Source: an uncultured Oscillospiraceae bacterium
GTDB lineage: Bacteria > Bacillota > Clostridia > Oscillospirales > Oscillospiraceae
Direction: 5' to 3'
Length of the DNA: 64,000 bases
NCBI GenBank assembly: GCA_944385125.1
Contig: CALWVZ010000004.1
Span: 1-64,000, forward strand
Numbering within the stretch: position 1 is the first letter of the stretch; each line of letters starts with the position of its first letter. Below are positions 42,352 through 50,995 of this stretch, piece by piece. A program made the translations under genes and the position numbers. The notes beneath the pieces are model-generated. The model did not search any database. It was not told the origin of the DNA and saw only the letters and a list, made by a program, of their open reading frames with translations.

Positions 42352-44049
42352 TCACTCTTGTTTTCTGTCCAGCACGAAATAATACTGCCCGAACTGTTCT
42401 ATGTCATACAAGTCACTTGTAAAGTACTTCAGATCATCGCCGGTTATCAGATACACCGCATCTTCACTCTCATCTATTTTCAGATCCTTAATATAAGAGA
42501 AAGTATAGCGCTGATCGAAGGGCAGCAGTCCGTCTATCTCTATCTGCCCGAGATAGTACGGGGCGTCAAGCTGGTGATAAAACAGCGTAAGCACACAGCT
42601 CACATCCGTCCCTATAGGGCTTTCGGTAATGTATATTTTTTCCGCATCACTGTTCTTTATAGACTCCAATGCCTGGATGAAATCTGTGCTGCTGTGTCGG
42701 TCCATAAGCAATGTGTGCTCGTTGTACGGGTCAAAATAGCAGCGAGAAAACAGAATAAACACTACCAAGTATACGCCTGCAAAGGTAGCTTTAAAAGGTA
42801 GCTTTTTAAGATTTTTCAGCAGAATTGCTGCCCCCAGCCCCCACAATATGAGCTGTGGATAAAAAATAATATTTATTCTGTTTGTATTTATCCCATTTGT
42901 GCAGATACCGCACCACAGGCCTGTCAGCCACATAAAAAATATGAGAACTGCTCCTGTATTTTTTCTAAGCTGAGAAATAGTCCAGCCTAACCCCAGCAGA
43001 ACTAAAGGCATTGAAAACTTATATATACTTCCATATATTTCAATATTATTCCAGGGCAAAGGGTCAGACTGCAAAAAAACAATCGATAAAATGGATTTTA
43101 AATTATAAATAAATTGTGTCCCAATGTTATCCGAGAAGAAGAGTATATCATTGCTTCTGACGCTGTCGGCAAAATACTGCAGCGTAAACGGCCCTATTTC
43201 AAGTGTATCCCAGCCAAAAAAGTTAATGGCCATTACCGTTATGAACGGCCAAGATACAGCAAGCCAGACTGCCAGCGCCAGTAGGGCCTCGCTTATTCTG
43301 ACTTTCTTTTTTAATAGCAGATAAACGCAGGTCAAAATCAGAAATAGTGGCAATGTATAGATTGAAATCCCATAGCAATACATGCAAAGCCCAAACATGA
43401 GCATGCTTATGCTGAGCAGCAGCTTGCGGAAGCGATGTTTAAGAGCAAAGTATAAAAATAAAACTCCAAAAAGGAAAAAATGTGGGTAGAGGTTGCAGTC
43501 CAGAGCCCAGCGACTTTGCATAATATGCCAGGGAGAAATTGCCGCACAAGCAAAAACAACCAAGGCAGTTCTGCTTCCAAATACGCTCCTGCAAAAAAAA
43601 TACAAAACGATAAGGCCAAGCATGCTTGTTATCAGCAATGGAATTCGGATCGCTATAGAGTTCAGTCCAAACAGCTTTATGAATGGAATCATCATGTATG
43701 CAAGAAGAGCGCTTTGCTGACCGTAGCCCCAAGCATTCAAATGGACCGGATAGGAAGTGCCATAAATGTCTACGCCCCAGTCGGCCAATGCCTTGGCGTT
43801 AATTGCTGACATTGCTTCATCGCCTAATATTCCTGCCGGCACCGCACCAAATCTATACATGCGCACCGCTGATGCCACAAGTAAAATAATCACAAAAGCG
43901 GTCATATAAATTGGTTTTTGAATGTAGACGGCAGGAACACATTCAGCCGCCACATTTTTAGAAGCGGCTGTTTTTTTGTAACCAAATATTACAGTATATA
44001 TGCACAATACTGTCCATATCCCCAGCAAAATAGGGTTTAAAGTCGTCAA
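42352..44049 (-). CDS. GT39-type membrane glycosyltransferase, copy 2 (AT-rich)
   Basis: 565 residues, same topology as copy 1, with long identical blocks such as SRWALDCNLYPHFFLFGV and PFITVMAINFFGW. It is clearly more AT-rich than copy 1 and than both fumarase genes, with A/T runs and codons such as ATA and TTA. That points to acquisition from a low-GC relative rather than local duplication. The start is TTG at 44049 with GGGGAT upstream. It directly follows the fumarase alpha gene. Donor and acceptor are unknown. Confidence 0.87.
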   Translation of the reverse strand: MTTLNPILLGIWTVLCIYTVIFGYKKTAASKNVAAECVPAVYIQKPIYMTAFVIILLVASAVRMYRFGAVPAGILGDEAMSAINAKALADWGVDIYGTSYPVHLNAWGYGQQSALLAYMMIPFIKLFGLNSIAIRIPLLITSMLGLIVLYFFCRSVFGSRTALVVFACAAISPWHIMQSRWALDCNLYPHFFLFGVLFLYFALKHRFRKLLLSISMLMFGLCMYCYGISIYTLPLFLILTCVYLLLKKKVRISEALLALAVWLAVSWPFITVMAINFFGWDTLEIGPFTLQYFADSVRSNDILFFSDNIGTQFIYNLKSILSIVFLQSDPLPWNNIEIYGSIYKFSMPLVLLGLGWTISQLRKNTGAVLIFFMWLTGLWCGICTNGINTNRINIIFYPQLILWGLGAAILLKNLKKLPFKATFAGVYLVVFILFSRCYFDPYNEHTLLMDRHSSTDFIQALESIKNSDAEKIYITESPIGTDVSCVLTLFYHQLDAPYYLGQIEIDGLLPFDQRYTFSYIKDLKIDESEDAVYLITGDDLKYFTSDLYDIEQFGQYYFVLDRKQE

Positions 44050-44079
44050 AACGATTATCCCCTTTGAAAAAAGTTAGAT

Positions 44080-44928
44080 TCACAGTGCAGGAATAACTGC
44101 CCTTGCCCGGCGGGTCACATGGCAGCTGATATTCACCGCCACGGGCAGGCCCGCCACATGGGTGGGCATGGTCTCTATATTAACGGCCAGGGCCGTGGTG
44201 CGGCCACCGAAACCCTGGGGACCTATGCCCAGGGAATTTATCTCCCGGAGCATATCCGCCTCCAGGGCGGCATAGAATTCATCCTGGTTGGGGCGGTCAA
44301 CAGGCCGCAGCAGAGCGTGCTTTGCCAGGGCCGCAGCCTTGTCGAAGGTGCCGCCTATGCCCACGCCCACCACTATGGGCGGACAGGGGTTGGAGCCGGC
44401 AGCCCTCACAGTGTCCACCACGAAGCGCTTCACGCCCTCTGCGCCGTCGGCGGGCTTGAGCATGGCAAGGCGGCTCATGTTCTCGCTGCCGAAGCCCTTG
44501 GGGACGACGGTGAGCTCCAGCCTGTCCCCCGGCACCAGCTCCACCGTTATGGCGGCAGGGGTATTGTCCCCGGTGTTCACCCGGCGAAGAGGGTCGGCCA
44601 CCACGCTTTTACGCAAGTAGCCCTGCTCATAGCCCCGGCGAACGCCCTCGTTTACCGCAGCGGTGAAGTCCCCCTCTATGTGCAGGTCCTGACCCAGGCT
44701 CACAAAGACGCAGGCCATACCCGTATCCTGGCAGACGGGCAGGTCCATCTCCCCGGCGGCCTCTATGTTCCGGCACAGCACCCCCAGGGTGGATTGCGCC
44801 ACCGGCCAGGGCTCACCTTCCCTGGCGGCATTCACGGCCCGGACTATATCCTCCGGCAGCTGCTTATTGGCCCTTATGCAGAGCTCTGCCACTACAGAGC
44901 TTATTTCCTCGGCTTTCACTGTACGCAT
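44080..44928 (-). CDS. Class I fumarate hydratase, alpha subunit
   Basis: About 282 residues (Fumerase domain). It holds the [4Fe-4S] cluster; candidate cysteines are in LPVCQDTGMACVFV, GSNPCPPIVVGVGIGGTFDKAA and NISCHVTRRARAVIP. It pairs with the beta subunit encoded at 40044-40610. The ATG at 44928 is preferred to a TTG 9 bases upstream. A small hairpin (GCCCC/GGGGC, 44941-44958) precedes it. It is the first gene of a unit containing two GT39 genes, the beta subunit and malic enzyme. Confidence 0.93.
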   Translation of the reverse strand: MRTVKAEEISSVVAELCIRANKQLPEDIVRAVNAAREGEPWPVAQSTLGVLCRNIEAAGEMDLPVCQDTGMACVFVSLGQDLHIEGDFTAAVNEGVRRGYEQGYLRKSVVADPLRRVNTGDNTPAAITVELVPGDRLELTVVPKGFGSENMSRLAMLKPADGAEGVKRFVVDTVRAAGSNPCPPIVVGVGIGGTFDKAAALAKHALLRPVDRPNQDEFYAALEADMLREINSLGIGPQGFGGRTTALAVNIETMPTHVAGLPVAVNISCHVTRRARAVIPAL

Positions 44929-44984
44929 AGCAGTCAAACTGCCCCGCTTCCGTGGGGCATTCCCCTTCCTTAATTGACGGGAAT

Positions 44985-45013
44985 ATTATTCCACCCCTTC
45001 TCCCGCCTGTCAA
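44985..45013 (-). promoter_or_regulatory. Promoter of the fumarase/malic enzyme unit
   Basis: Minus-strand -35 TTGACA (45008-45013) and -10 AATAAT (44985-44990) with a 17-base spacer, giving a leader of about 50 bases. Confidence 0.65.
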
Positions 45014-45115
45014 GTATTATAAAACCCATAGCCCTGAGCATATTTAAAAAATTTTACATATTGGTGCTTGCTAAACCTTGCGCCGGTATGTTAAACTCCC
45101 CAGCGAGGTGATATT

Positions 45116-45913
45116 ATGAATACACTGAATTTCAACGAAAAAACCGGCTTCATCTGCGATATGGACGGTGTTATATATAAGGGGAACCAGATCCTGCCAG
45201 GTGTCACCGAATTTATCCAGTGGCTCCAGGATGAGAAGAAAGAGTACCTTTTCCTCACCAACAACAGCGGCTACACTCCCAGAGAGCTGAACCAGAAGCT
45301 GGAACGCATGGGTCTGGACGTGCCTGAAGAGCACTTCTACACCAGCGCCCTGGCCACCGCCGCCTTTCTGAAGGACCAGGCCCCGGGCTGCTCCGTATTT
45401 GCCATCGGCGAGGCGGGACTGCTCAACGCCCTTTATGACGCCGGGATAACCATGAACGATGTGAACCCCGACTACGTGGTAGTGGGCGAGGGCCGCTCCT
45501 ATTCTCTTGACTCCCTTACCAAAGCCACGAACCTGGTCATGGGCGGGGCAAAGCTCATCGGGGCAAACTCCGATGTCTCCGGCCCCATTGAGGGGGGCAT
45601 CGCTCCAGCCTGCCGGGCCCTGGTGGCGCCTATAGAGATGGCCACCGGCATCCAGGCCTATTACTGCGGCAAGCCCAATCCCCTGATGATGCGCACAGGC
45701 CTGCGCATGCTCCACTGCCATTCCGCCGAGGCCGTCATGATTGGAGACAGGATGGACACGGACATCATCTCCGGCTTGGAGAGCGGCATGTCCACCGTTC
45801 TGGTGCTCTCCGGCTGCTCCACCATGGAGACCCTGAAGACCTATGCCTACCGCCCCTCCGCAGTTGTGGACGGCGTGGGAGACATTGTCTCCATGGCAAG
45901 GGCCATGAAATAA
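45116..45913 (+). CDS. HAD-IIA family phosphatase (NagD/PNPase-like)
   Basis: 265 residues. The nucleophile motif is CDMDGVIYKGNQILPG at residues 14-29, motif II is FLTNNSGYT, and motif IV is MIGDRMDTDIISGLESGM near residue 205. The C2-type cap and length match NagD, a sugar or nucleotide monophosphate phosphatase of the cytoplasm. The substrate is not determinable. GAGGTG precedes the ATG, and it forms a single-gene unit ended by a perfect palindrome. Confidence 0.92.
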   Translation: MNTLNFNEKTGFICDMDGVIYKGNQILPGVTEFIQWLQDEKKEYLFLTNNSGYTPRELNQKLERMGLDVPEEHFYTSALATAAFLKDQAPGCSVFAIGEAGLLNALYDAGITMNDVNPDYVVVGEGRSYSLDSLTKATNLVMGGAKLIGANSDVSGPIEGGIAPACRALVAPIEMATGIQAYYCGKPNPLMMRTGLRMLHCHSAEAVMIGDRMDTDIISGLESGMSTVLVLSGCSTMETLKTYAYRPSAVVDGVGDIVSMARAMK

Positions 45914-45939
45914 GGCAGTATGATCTCATATTACATAGT

Positions 45940-45971
45940 CATGGGCCCGGTGCAGCTGCACCGGGCCCATG
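45940..45971 (+). terminator. Perfect palindrome after the HAD gene
   Basis: A 32-base perfect palindrome centred at 45955/45956, 27 bases after the stop. The T tract following it is poor (TATTATT), but its place suggests termination. Confidence 0.75.
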
Positions 45972-46005
45972 GTATTATTCTGCTTTGCCTGATACCATAA
46001 AAACC

Positions 46006-46032
46006 GCCGCAGCTCCGGGCAGGAACTGCGGC
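46006..46032 (-). terminator. Terminator after xerD
   Basis: An 11-position stem with one mismatch (GCCGCAG core) and a 5-base loop, followed on the minus strand by GGTTTTT. It lies 19 bases past the xerD stop. Confidence 0.85.
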
Positions 46033-46050
46033 AGGATTTCTTATGGAGCC

Positions 46051-46941
46051 TCAGGCCCTGGGATGGGCCTTGTTGTACACATCCTTCAACTGCTTCTTTA
46101 CCAGCTGTGAGTACATGTGGGTAGAAGAGATATCCGCATGGCCCAGCATCTCCTGGATGGCGTGTATATCCGCCCCGTTTTCCAGCAAATGGGCCGCAAA
46201 GGAGTGACGCAGCGTATGGGGAGTGATATCCTTCTCGATCCCCGCCTTCTTCTGATAGTGCTTGACTATCTTCCAGAAGCCCTGCCGGGACATGCGCTCG
46301 CCGCTGACGTTGACAAAGAGCGACTGCTCCTCCGGCGTGGATATCATCTGCGGGCGGACCAAAGTTATATACTCGCTGAGAGCCTTCACCGCCGCACTGT
46401 ACATGGGGATGAAGCGCTCCTTATTGCGGCTGCTGCAGCGGATGACCCCTGCGCCCAGGTTCACGTCGGTGATGTTCAGGTCGATGAGCTCGCTGACTCG
46501 AATGCCTGTGGCATACAGCAGCTCCAGCATGGCCTTGTCCCTGTAGCCTTTGGCGTCCACGCACTGTGGCTGCTCCAACAGCAGCTCCACTTCCTTACTT
46601 GTAAGTATCTGGGGCAGCTTCTGGGCGCTCTTCTCCGGCACCAGGCCCAGGGCCGGATTTGTCTTTATTATCTGCTTTATGCAGAAATAGGAGTAAAGGC
46701 ATTTTATTGAGGCTATGCTCCTGGATACGGTGGCCACCGACTTACCCTTGGATCGGAGCATGGCTATATAGCCGCTCAGGTCCTCCTCATTGGCGTCTAT
46801 GATACCGTGCTCGGAGTGGTCATCAAGATATTCTCCCAGCTGCCTGATGTCGCGCAGATAGGAACTGAGGGTGTTTGCAGAGGATTTCTTATCGTCTCTC
46901 AGGTATTTTTCGAAGATGTCGATACATTCCTGATTCTGCAT
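46051..46941 (-). CDS. xerD: Tyrosine recombinase XerD/XerC
   Basis: 296 residues. Residues 1-95 are the SAM-like core-binding domain; the catalytic domain carries Arg in LYATGIRVSELIDL, HTLRHSFAAHL, LGHADISSTHMYS with the Tyr nucleophile. It resolves chromosome dimers at dif sites. No dif site, integrase partner or cassette was seen nearby, and the length and motifs match housekeeping XerD rather than a phage integrase. GGAGGG is 8 bases before the ATG. Confidence 0.93.
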   Translation of the reverse strand: MQNQECIDIFEKYLRDDKKSSANTLSSYLRDIRQLGEYLDDHSEHGIIDANEEDLSGYIAMLRSKGKSVATVSRSIASIKCLYSYFCIKQIIKTNPALGLVPEKSAQKLPQILTSKEVELLLEQPQCVDAKGYRDKAMLELLYATGIRVSELIDLNITDVNLGAGVIRCSSRNKERFIPMYSAAVKALSEYITLVRPQMISTPEEQSLFVNVSGERMSRQGFWKIVKHYQKKAGIEKDITPHTLRHSFAAHLLENGADIHAIQEMLGHADISSTHMYSQLVKKQLKDVYNKAHPRA

Positions 46942-46973
46942 TGCAACGCCCTCCTTTCTCTTTTTAGAATTAT

Positions 46974-47489
46974 CTATCTGAAAACGATGCTGACTGCCAG
47001 TGCAGCCGAGACTGCGGCCGACAGCAACATCATGATATTTCTGCCCCTGAGCTCCGCCGCCGGATCAAAAGCGTTTTGGCGCAGCGCTCTTTGCAGCAGG
47101 GCCGCCGTTCTCATCCCGGACACGCTCATAAGAAACTGCATGGGCGCAGCGAGCAACAGCACCGGCAGCAAATACAGCTTCTCCGGCTCCCCGGCTTTCA
47201 GCCCCAGAGCCAAAATGCAGAAACCGCAGGCACAGAGCGCCCCCATCAGCGCTGTAGTGACCGGCAGGCAGAGCCCCCCGTAAACCGAAGCGCTGTAGGC
47301 CGCAGTCAGCAGCAAAAGCACAGATATGCAGCCCAACAGACAGGACGCTTCCGGCAGGGATCTAAAATCCTGCCTATCAAGGTACAGCAGCGAAAGCAGC
47401 GCCGAGCAAATGAAAATGAAGAAAACGGACATGGAACAATTGCCGCAGGCCTCCCCCGCCGCATCTCGTCTCAGACTTAGGGCTTTCAT
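46974..47489 (-). CDS. Small membrane protein of unknown function
   Basis: 171 residues with five hydrophobic segments (about residues 22-40, 47-70, 75-97, 105-122 and 150-169) and a basic N-terminus. I do not recognise the family. It does not look like SpoIIM, which often sits beside xerD in Firmicutes. It lies 33 bases upstream of xerD on the same strand, so the two are probably co-transcribed from the promoter at 47585-47613. Confidence 0.65.
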   Translation of the reverse strand: MKALSLRRDAAGEACGNCSMSVFFIFICSALLSLLYLDRQDFRSLPEASCLLGCISVLLLLTAAYSASVYGGLCLPVTTALMGALCACGFCILALGLKAGEPEKLYLLPVLLLAAPMQFLMSVSGMRTAALLQRALRQNAFDPAAELRGRNIMMLLSAAVSAALAVSIVFR

Positions 47490-47584
47490 AGGCAGGCACC
47501 GGCAAATAATTTTTCGATTGACATAATCGACTGTGGTAACAATATATTACAAAGTCGCAAAATAATCAAGTCCTTTTTTCAAAA

Positions 47585-47613
47585 ATAATAAAAAAATTTT
47601 TCGTTTATGTCAA
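47585..47613 (-). promoter_or_regulatory. Promoter upstream of the membrane protein-xerD unit
   Basis: Minus-strand -35 TTGACA (47608-47613) and -10 TATTAT (47585-47590) with a 17-base spacer, in an AT-rich 211-base gap (47490-47700) that holds no ORF. A second TTGACATAA motif lies in the opposite direction near 47519. Confidence 0.65.
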
Positions 47614-47700
47614 CTCTTGTCTCTTTATTGCATTTTAATTTTCCTGAAATCGTACCAAATTTTAATGATTTTGTTTATAAATGCAGGTTTATTATGTCAA

Positions 47701-48117
47701 TTATTTTCTGTAACGCTTTTTATGGTTTCTGGATTTTTTCCCGCTGAAGAGCACGGAGCCAAAAAGGCAACCGGCAAAAGTGAAGCTTACCACGCTGAGC
47801 ACTCCCGAGGCCTGGAGCTGGGCGCCCTCCGCCATGAAGCCTATGGTCAGCAGAGCTGTGACCAGCACTGCGGCGGTGAGCAGGGCCGGGTATATTACGC
47901 CGCCGCTTTTCTTCCGGCCCAGGACGGCTCCTGCGCAGCCAGCAGACAAAAAGCTCAGCGCAGAGCTCACATAGCCCATAGCCCCCTCTCCCAAGCTCAG
48001 CTTGGACAGTATAAGGCTTGCTGCGCAAAGCAGCGCCAGAGCGGATACGGCCCAGGCTGCCAGGGCCGAGAGCAGGGTCCGGGGCTCCCAGGCCTCCACT
48101 TTCACATTGGACAGCAA
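47701..48117 (-). CDS. TIGR04086-family membrane protein
   Basis: About 138 residues, four membrane helices and a very basic C-terminal tail (KKSRNHKKRYRK). The glycine-rich helix VSSALSFLSAGCAGAVLGRKK and position after yajC match TIGR04086 (YrzE-like) proteins of Clostridia. The function is unknown. The start is uncertain: TTG at 48117 is the ORF start, GTG at 48105 is possible, and both lie at or in the hairpin that follows yajC. Confidence 0.75.
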   Translation of the reverse strand: MLSNVKVEAWEPRTLLSALAAWAVSALALLCAASLILSKLSLGEGAMGYVSSALSFLSAGCAGAVLGRKKSGGVIYPALLTAAVLVTALLTIGFMAEGAQLQASGVLSVVSFTFAGCLFGSVLFSGKKSRNHKKRYRK

Positions 48118-48173
48118 AAAAACACCCCCGTGAAATAAGATTTGTACATCCTATTTCGTCGGGAGTGTTTTTT
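48116..48173 (-). terminator. Terminator between yajC and the TIGR04086 gene
   Basis: A long imperfect stem (AAAAAAACACCCCCGTGAAATAAG against 48150-48173) with T runs at both ends. It ends the queA-tgt-yajC transcript at least in part and overlaps the start of the next gene. Confidence 0.8.
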
Positions 48174-48190
48174 ATACCACTAAGGGCCGC

Positions 48191-48526
48191 TTATTTTTTC
48201 TTCTTGGTACGGGCCTCGGCCTCGGCGGCCTCCATCTTGGCGGTGGTGGAAATGCCCCACTTCTTGATCTGGATACGGACTCTGTCCTCGCCGGTCTCAA
48301 AGGTGACGGTATCCTCGGTTATCTGGACCAGCTTGCCGGTCATGCCGCCGATGGTGGTTATCTCGTCGCCAAGGCTCAGGGAACTGCGCATCTCCTCGGT
48401 CTTCTTTTTCTTCTTGTTCTCGGGGCGGATGATGAAGAAATAGAAAACGGCGAACATCAGCACCAGCATGAAGATCATAGATCCGCTGCCGGTAGCTGCA
48501 CTTGTGCTTGTAAGGATAAGGTTCAT
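48191..48526 (-). CDS. yajC: Preprotein translocase subunit YajC
   Basis: 111 residues. One transmembrane helix (SMIFMLVLMFAVFYFFIIRPENKKKKK) followed by the cytoplasmic YajC domain (LSLGDEITTIGGMTGKLVQITEDTVTFE). It is an accessory of the SecDF-YajC complex. GGAGGTAAACCC precedes the ATG. It follows tgt, the usual order in Clostridia. Confidence 0.96.
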   Translation of the reverse strand: MNLILTSTSAATGSGSMIFMLVLMFAVFYFFIIRPENKKKKKTEEMRSSLSLGDEITTIGGMTGKLVQITEDTVTFETGEDRVRIQIKKWGISTTAKMEAAEAEARTKKKK

Positions 48527-48597
48527 TATGGGTTTACCTCCGATAACTATATGTCGATTTTGTATTATAAATGTTTATCCTGTAAATTTCAAGATGC

Positions 48598-49728
48598 TTA
48601 AATGCGTTTATCAAGAATTTCTGAATATTCTCTGCGGAAAGAGTCAAAAGAGCCCCTGTCCAGGCTATCCCGGATGCGTGCCGTCAGCTTGTTGTAGAAG
48701 TAGAGATTGTGCATCACCGCAAAGCGCATGGCCAGCATCTCCTCTGCTTTGAACAGATGGCGCAGGTAGGCTCTGGAATAGCTGCGGCACACCGGGCAGT
48801 CGCAGTCCGTATCTATGGGCCGAAGGTCCCTGGCATATTTCTCGTTCTTGATGTTGATTATGCCCTTCCAGGTGAACAGGTGGCCGTGGCGGCCGTTGCG
48901 GGCGGGCATGACGCAGTCAAAGAAATCCACGCCCCGGGCCACGGATTCGATGATGTTCCCCGGGGTCCCCACACCCATCAGGTAGCGGGGCTTGTCCTTG
49001 GGCATGTATTCCTCCACAGCCTCTATGGTGTCGTACATCTCCTGGTGGCTCTCTCCCACGGCCAGACCGCCGATGGCATATCCGGGCAGGTCCAGCTCCG
49101 CTATCATCTTCATGTGCTCTATGCGGATATCGTGGAACACCGCCCCCTGGTTTATGCCGAAGAGCATCTGCCCGGGATTTACCGCATCCTCCCGGCTGCT
49201 GTACTCCGCCAGAGCCGCCTTGCAGCGCCGGAGCCAGCGGTAGGTCCTGGCGCAGGATTTCTCCACATAGTCCCTGGGTGAGGGTATCTTGATGCATTCG
49301 TCAAAGGCCATGGCGATGTCAGAGCCAAGGTTTGACTGTATCTGCATGCTCTCCTCCGGGCCCATGAAAATGTGACGCCCGTCCACATGGGAGTTGAAAC
49401 TGACGCCCTCCTCCTTAATCTTCCTCAGCTGGGCCAGGGAGAATATCTGAAAGCCGCCGCTGTCGGTGAGGATGGGCCCGTCCCAGTTCATGAATTTATG
49501 CAGGCCCCCCAGCTCTTTTATAAGGCCGTCTCCCGGGCGGACATGGAGGTGGTAGGTATTGGACAGCTCCACCTGGCAGCCTATGTTTTTCAGGTCCCTG
49601 GCGGACAGGGCGCCTTTTATTGCACCCTGGGTACCCACATTCATGAACACCGGGGTCTGGACGGTGCCGTGGGGAGTCTCAAATTCGCCCCTTCTTGCCC
49701 GGCCTTCCTGTTTTAAAAGTCTGTACAC
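48598..49728 (-). CDS. tgt: tRNA-guanine transglycosylase
   Basis: 376 residues from a GTG start. It exchanges guanine-34 for preQ1 in tRNAs for Asn, Asp, His and Tyr. The catalytic Asp lies in LTDSGGFQIFSLA, the guanine-binding region is GGLAVGESHQEMYD, and zinc ligands are CDCPVCRSYSRAYLRHL. The GTG at 49728 is preferred to the ATG at 49764 because a perfect AGGAGG lies 6 bases upstream; the longer form would overlap queA. Confidence 0.97.
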   Translation of the reverse strand: MYRLLKQEGRARRGEFETPHGTVQTPVFMNVGTQGAIKGALSARDLKNIGCQVELSNTYHLHVRPGDGLIKELGGLHKFMNWDGPILTDSGGFQIFSLAQLRKIKEEGVSFNSHVDGRHIFMGPEESMQIQSNLGSDIAMAFDECIKIPSPRDYVEKSCARTYRWLRRCKAALAEYSSREDAVNPGQMLFGINQGAVFHDIRIEHMKMIAELDLPGYAIGGLAVGESHQEMYDTIEAVEEYMPKDKPRYLMGVGTPGNIIESVARGVDFFDCVMPARNGRHGHLFTWKGIINIKNEKYARDLRPIDTDCDCPVCRSYSRAYLRHLFKAEEMLAMRFAVMHNLYFYNKLTARIRDSLDRGSFDSFRREYSEILDKRI

Positions 49729-49738
49729 TTGCTTCCTC

Positions 49739-50761
49739 CTATTCGATAAACATGGCGTCTCCAAAGGAGAAGAAACGATAGCGCTGCTTCACAGCCTCAT
49801 TATAGGCATTGAGGATGTGCTCCCGCCCCGCCAGGGCAGACACCAGCATGATAAGGGTACTCTCCGGCAGGTGGAAGTTGGTCACCAGAGCGTCGATACA
49901 CTTGAACTTATAGCCGGGATAGATGAAGATATTGGTCCAGCCGGAGGTCACCGGAAGGCTGCCGTCCTCCCGGGCAAAGCTCTCCAGAGTGCGGCAGGAG
50001 GTGGTGCCCACGGCGATGACCCTGCCGCCCCGGGCCTTGGTCTCGGTGACTATGCGGGCCGTCTCCTCCGGCACCATGCAAAATTCCGAGTGCATCTCGT
50101 GGTCCTCTATCTCCTCCGCCTTCACCGGGCGAAAGGTACCCAAGCCCACGTGGAGGGTGACAAAGCACAGCTTCACGCCCTTGGCGGCTATCTTCTCCAT
50201 CAGTTCCTTGGTAAAATGCAGGCCTGCCGTGGGGGCGGCGGCGCTGCCTATCTCCCGGGAATACACCGTCTGGTACCGCTCCCCGTCCTGGAGCTCCTCC
50301 TTTATATAGGGTGGCAGGGGCATTTTGCCCAGGCGCTCCAGCACCTCCAGGAAGATGCCCTCATAGTCAAAGCGGACTATGCGGTTTCCCCCCTCCGCCA
50401 CGGCTTCCACGGTGGCTTTCAGCTCCCCGTTTCCGAAGTGTATCTCGGTGCCGGGCTTGGTCTTCCTGCCGGGACGGCTGAGACATTCCCAGCGGCCTTC
50501 GCCTAGGTCACGAAGCAGCACCAGCTCCACGCTGCCGCCGCTGGGCCGGGCTCCTATGAGCCGGGCGGGCAGCACCCGGGAGTCGTTGAAGACCATGCAG
50601 TCCCCTTCATGGAGATAGTCCAGCAGCTCGTAAAAATGCCGGTGCTCCATCTCCCCGGTGACCTTGTCCAGATGCAGCAGCCGGGAACTGTCCCGCTTCT
50701 CCAGGGGAGTCTGGGCGATGAGCTCCTCCGGGAGCTCAAAATAAAAATCCGATTTCTTCAA
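49739..50761 (-). CDS. queA: S-adenosylmethionine:tRNA ribosyltransferase-isomerase
   Basis: About 340 residues. It transfers the ribosyl part of SAM onto preQ1-tRNA to give epoxyqueuosine. Landmarks are [55 protein letters not shown] and the C-terminal [15 protein letters not shown]. The start is a TTG, most likely codon 7 of the open frame (50761), reading [11 protein letters not shown] with AGGTGAAACTT before it. It is in an operon with tgt and yajC. Confidence 0.96.
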   Translation of the reverse strand: MKKSDFYFELPEELIAQTPLEKRDSSRLLHLDKVTGEMEHRHFYELLDYLHEGDCMVFNDSRVLPARLIGARPSGGSVELVLLRDLGEGRWECLSRPGRKTKPGTEIHFGNGELKATVEAVAEGGNRIVRFDYEGIFLEVLERLGKMPLPPYIKEELQDGERYQTVYSREIGSAAAPTAGLHFTKELMEKIAAKGVKLCFVTLHVGLGTFRPVKAEEIEDHEMHSEFCMVPEETARIVTETKARGGRVIAVGTTSCRTLESFAREDGSLPVTSGWTNIFIYPGYKFKCIDALVTNFHLPESTLIMLVSALAGREHILNAYNEAVKQRYRFFSFGDAMFIE

Positions 50762-50808
50762 AAGTTTCACCTGTTTCAAAATATCTGGCGTATCCGCACA
50801 ACGGCTTG

Positions 50809-50837
50809 ATTATACCAGAGCCGTAAAAGTTTTTCAA
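50809..50837 (-). promoter_or_regulatory. queA operon promoter
   Basis: Minus-strand -35 TTGAAA (50832-50837) and -10 TATAAT (50809-50814) with a 17-base spacer. The leader of about 40 bases shows no preQ1 riboswitch that I recognise. Confidence 0.75.
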
Positions 50838-50908
50838 TGAATTCGGTAATAATATTCTCTCCCTGCCCGTATGATTTGAGATGTAAACAGCCGTCCAGAC
50901 GGCACACG

Positions 50909-50989
50909 CAGCACAGGCCGCATATCTCCGCCCGCCGCTTCCGAAGATATGCAGGGAGCTGTGCTGACTACTTAAGCGGCAGAATGGAG
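50909..50989 (+). promoter_or_regulatory. Candidate structured RNA (hairpin plus pseudoknot) in the dapA leader
   Basis: Stem A pairs CAGCACAG (50909-50916) with CTGTGCTG (50959-50966). Stem B pairs GCATATCT (50920-50927) with AGATATGC (50945-50952). The 17-base loop of B contains GCCGCTT (50934-50940), exactly complementary to AAGCGGC (50974-50980), which ends 5 bases before the dapA ribosome site GGAG (50986-50989). All three helices are perfect. A smaller hairpin precedes it at 50890-50903. It does not look like a lysine riboswitch. Confidence 0.6.
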
Positions 50990-50995
50990 TATCAT

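Noticed and set aside
46051..46941. Integrase of a genomic island
   Set aside because: Length and motifs match housekeeping XerD; no attachment repeats, tRNA or cargo genes are adjacent.
50762..50995. Lysine riboswitch, T-box or preQ1 riboswitch in the queA-dapA gap
   Set aside because: The space and motifs do not fit: no L-box core, no T-box sequence, and no preQ1 aptamer in the short queA leader. The structure seen is reported as a separate candidate.
50837..50995. N-terminal extension of DapA from the open frame start
   Set aside because: The 53 extra residues are not DapA-like and cover the structured leader; a good ribosome site precedes the ATG at 50996.
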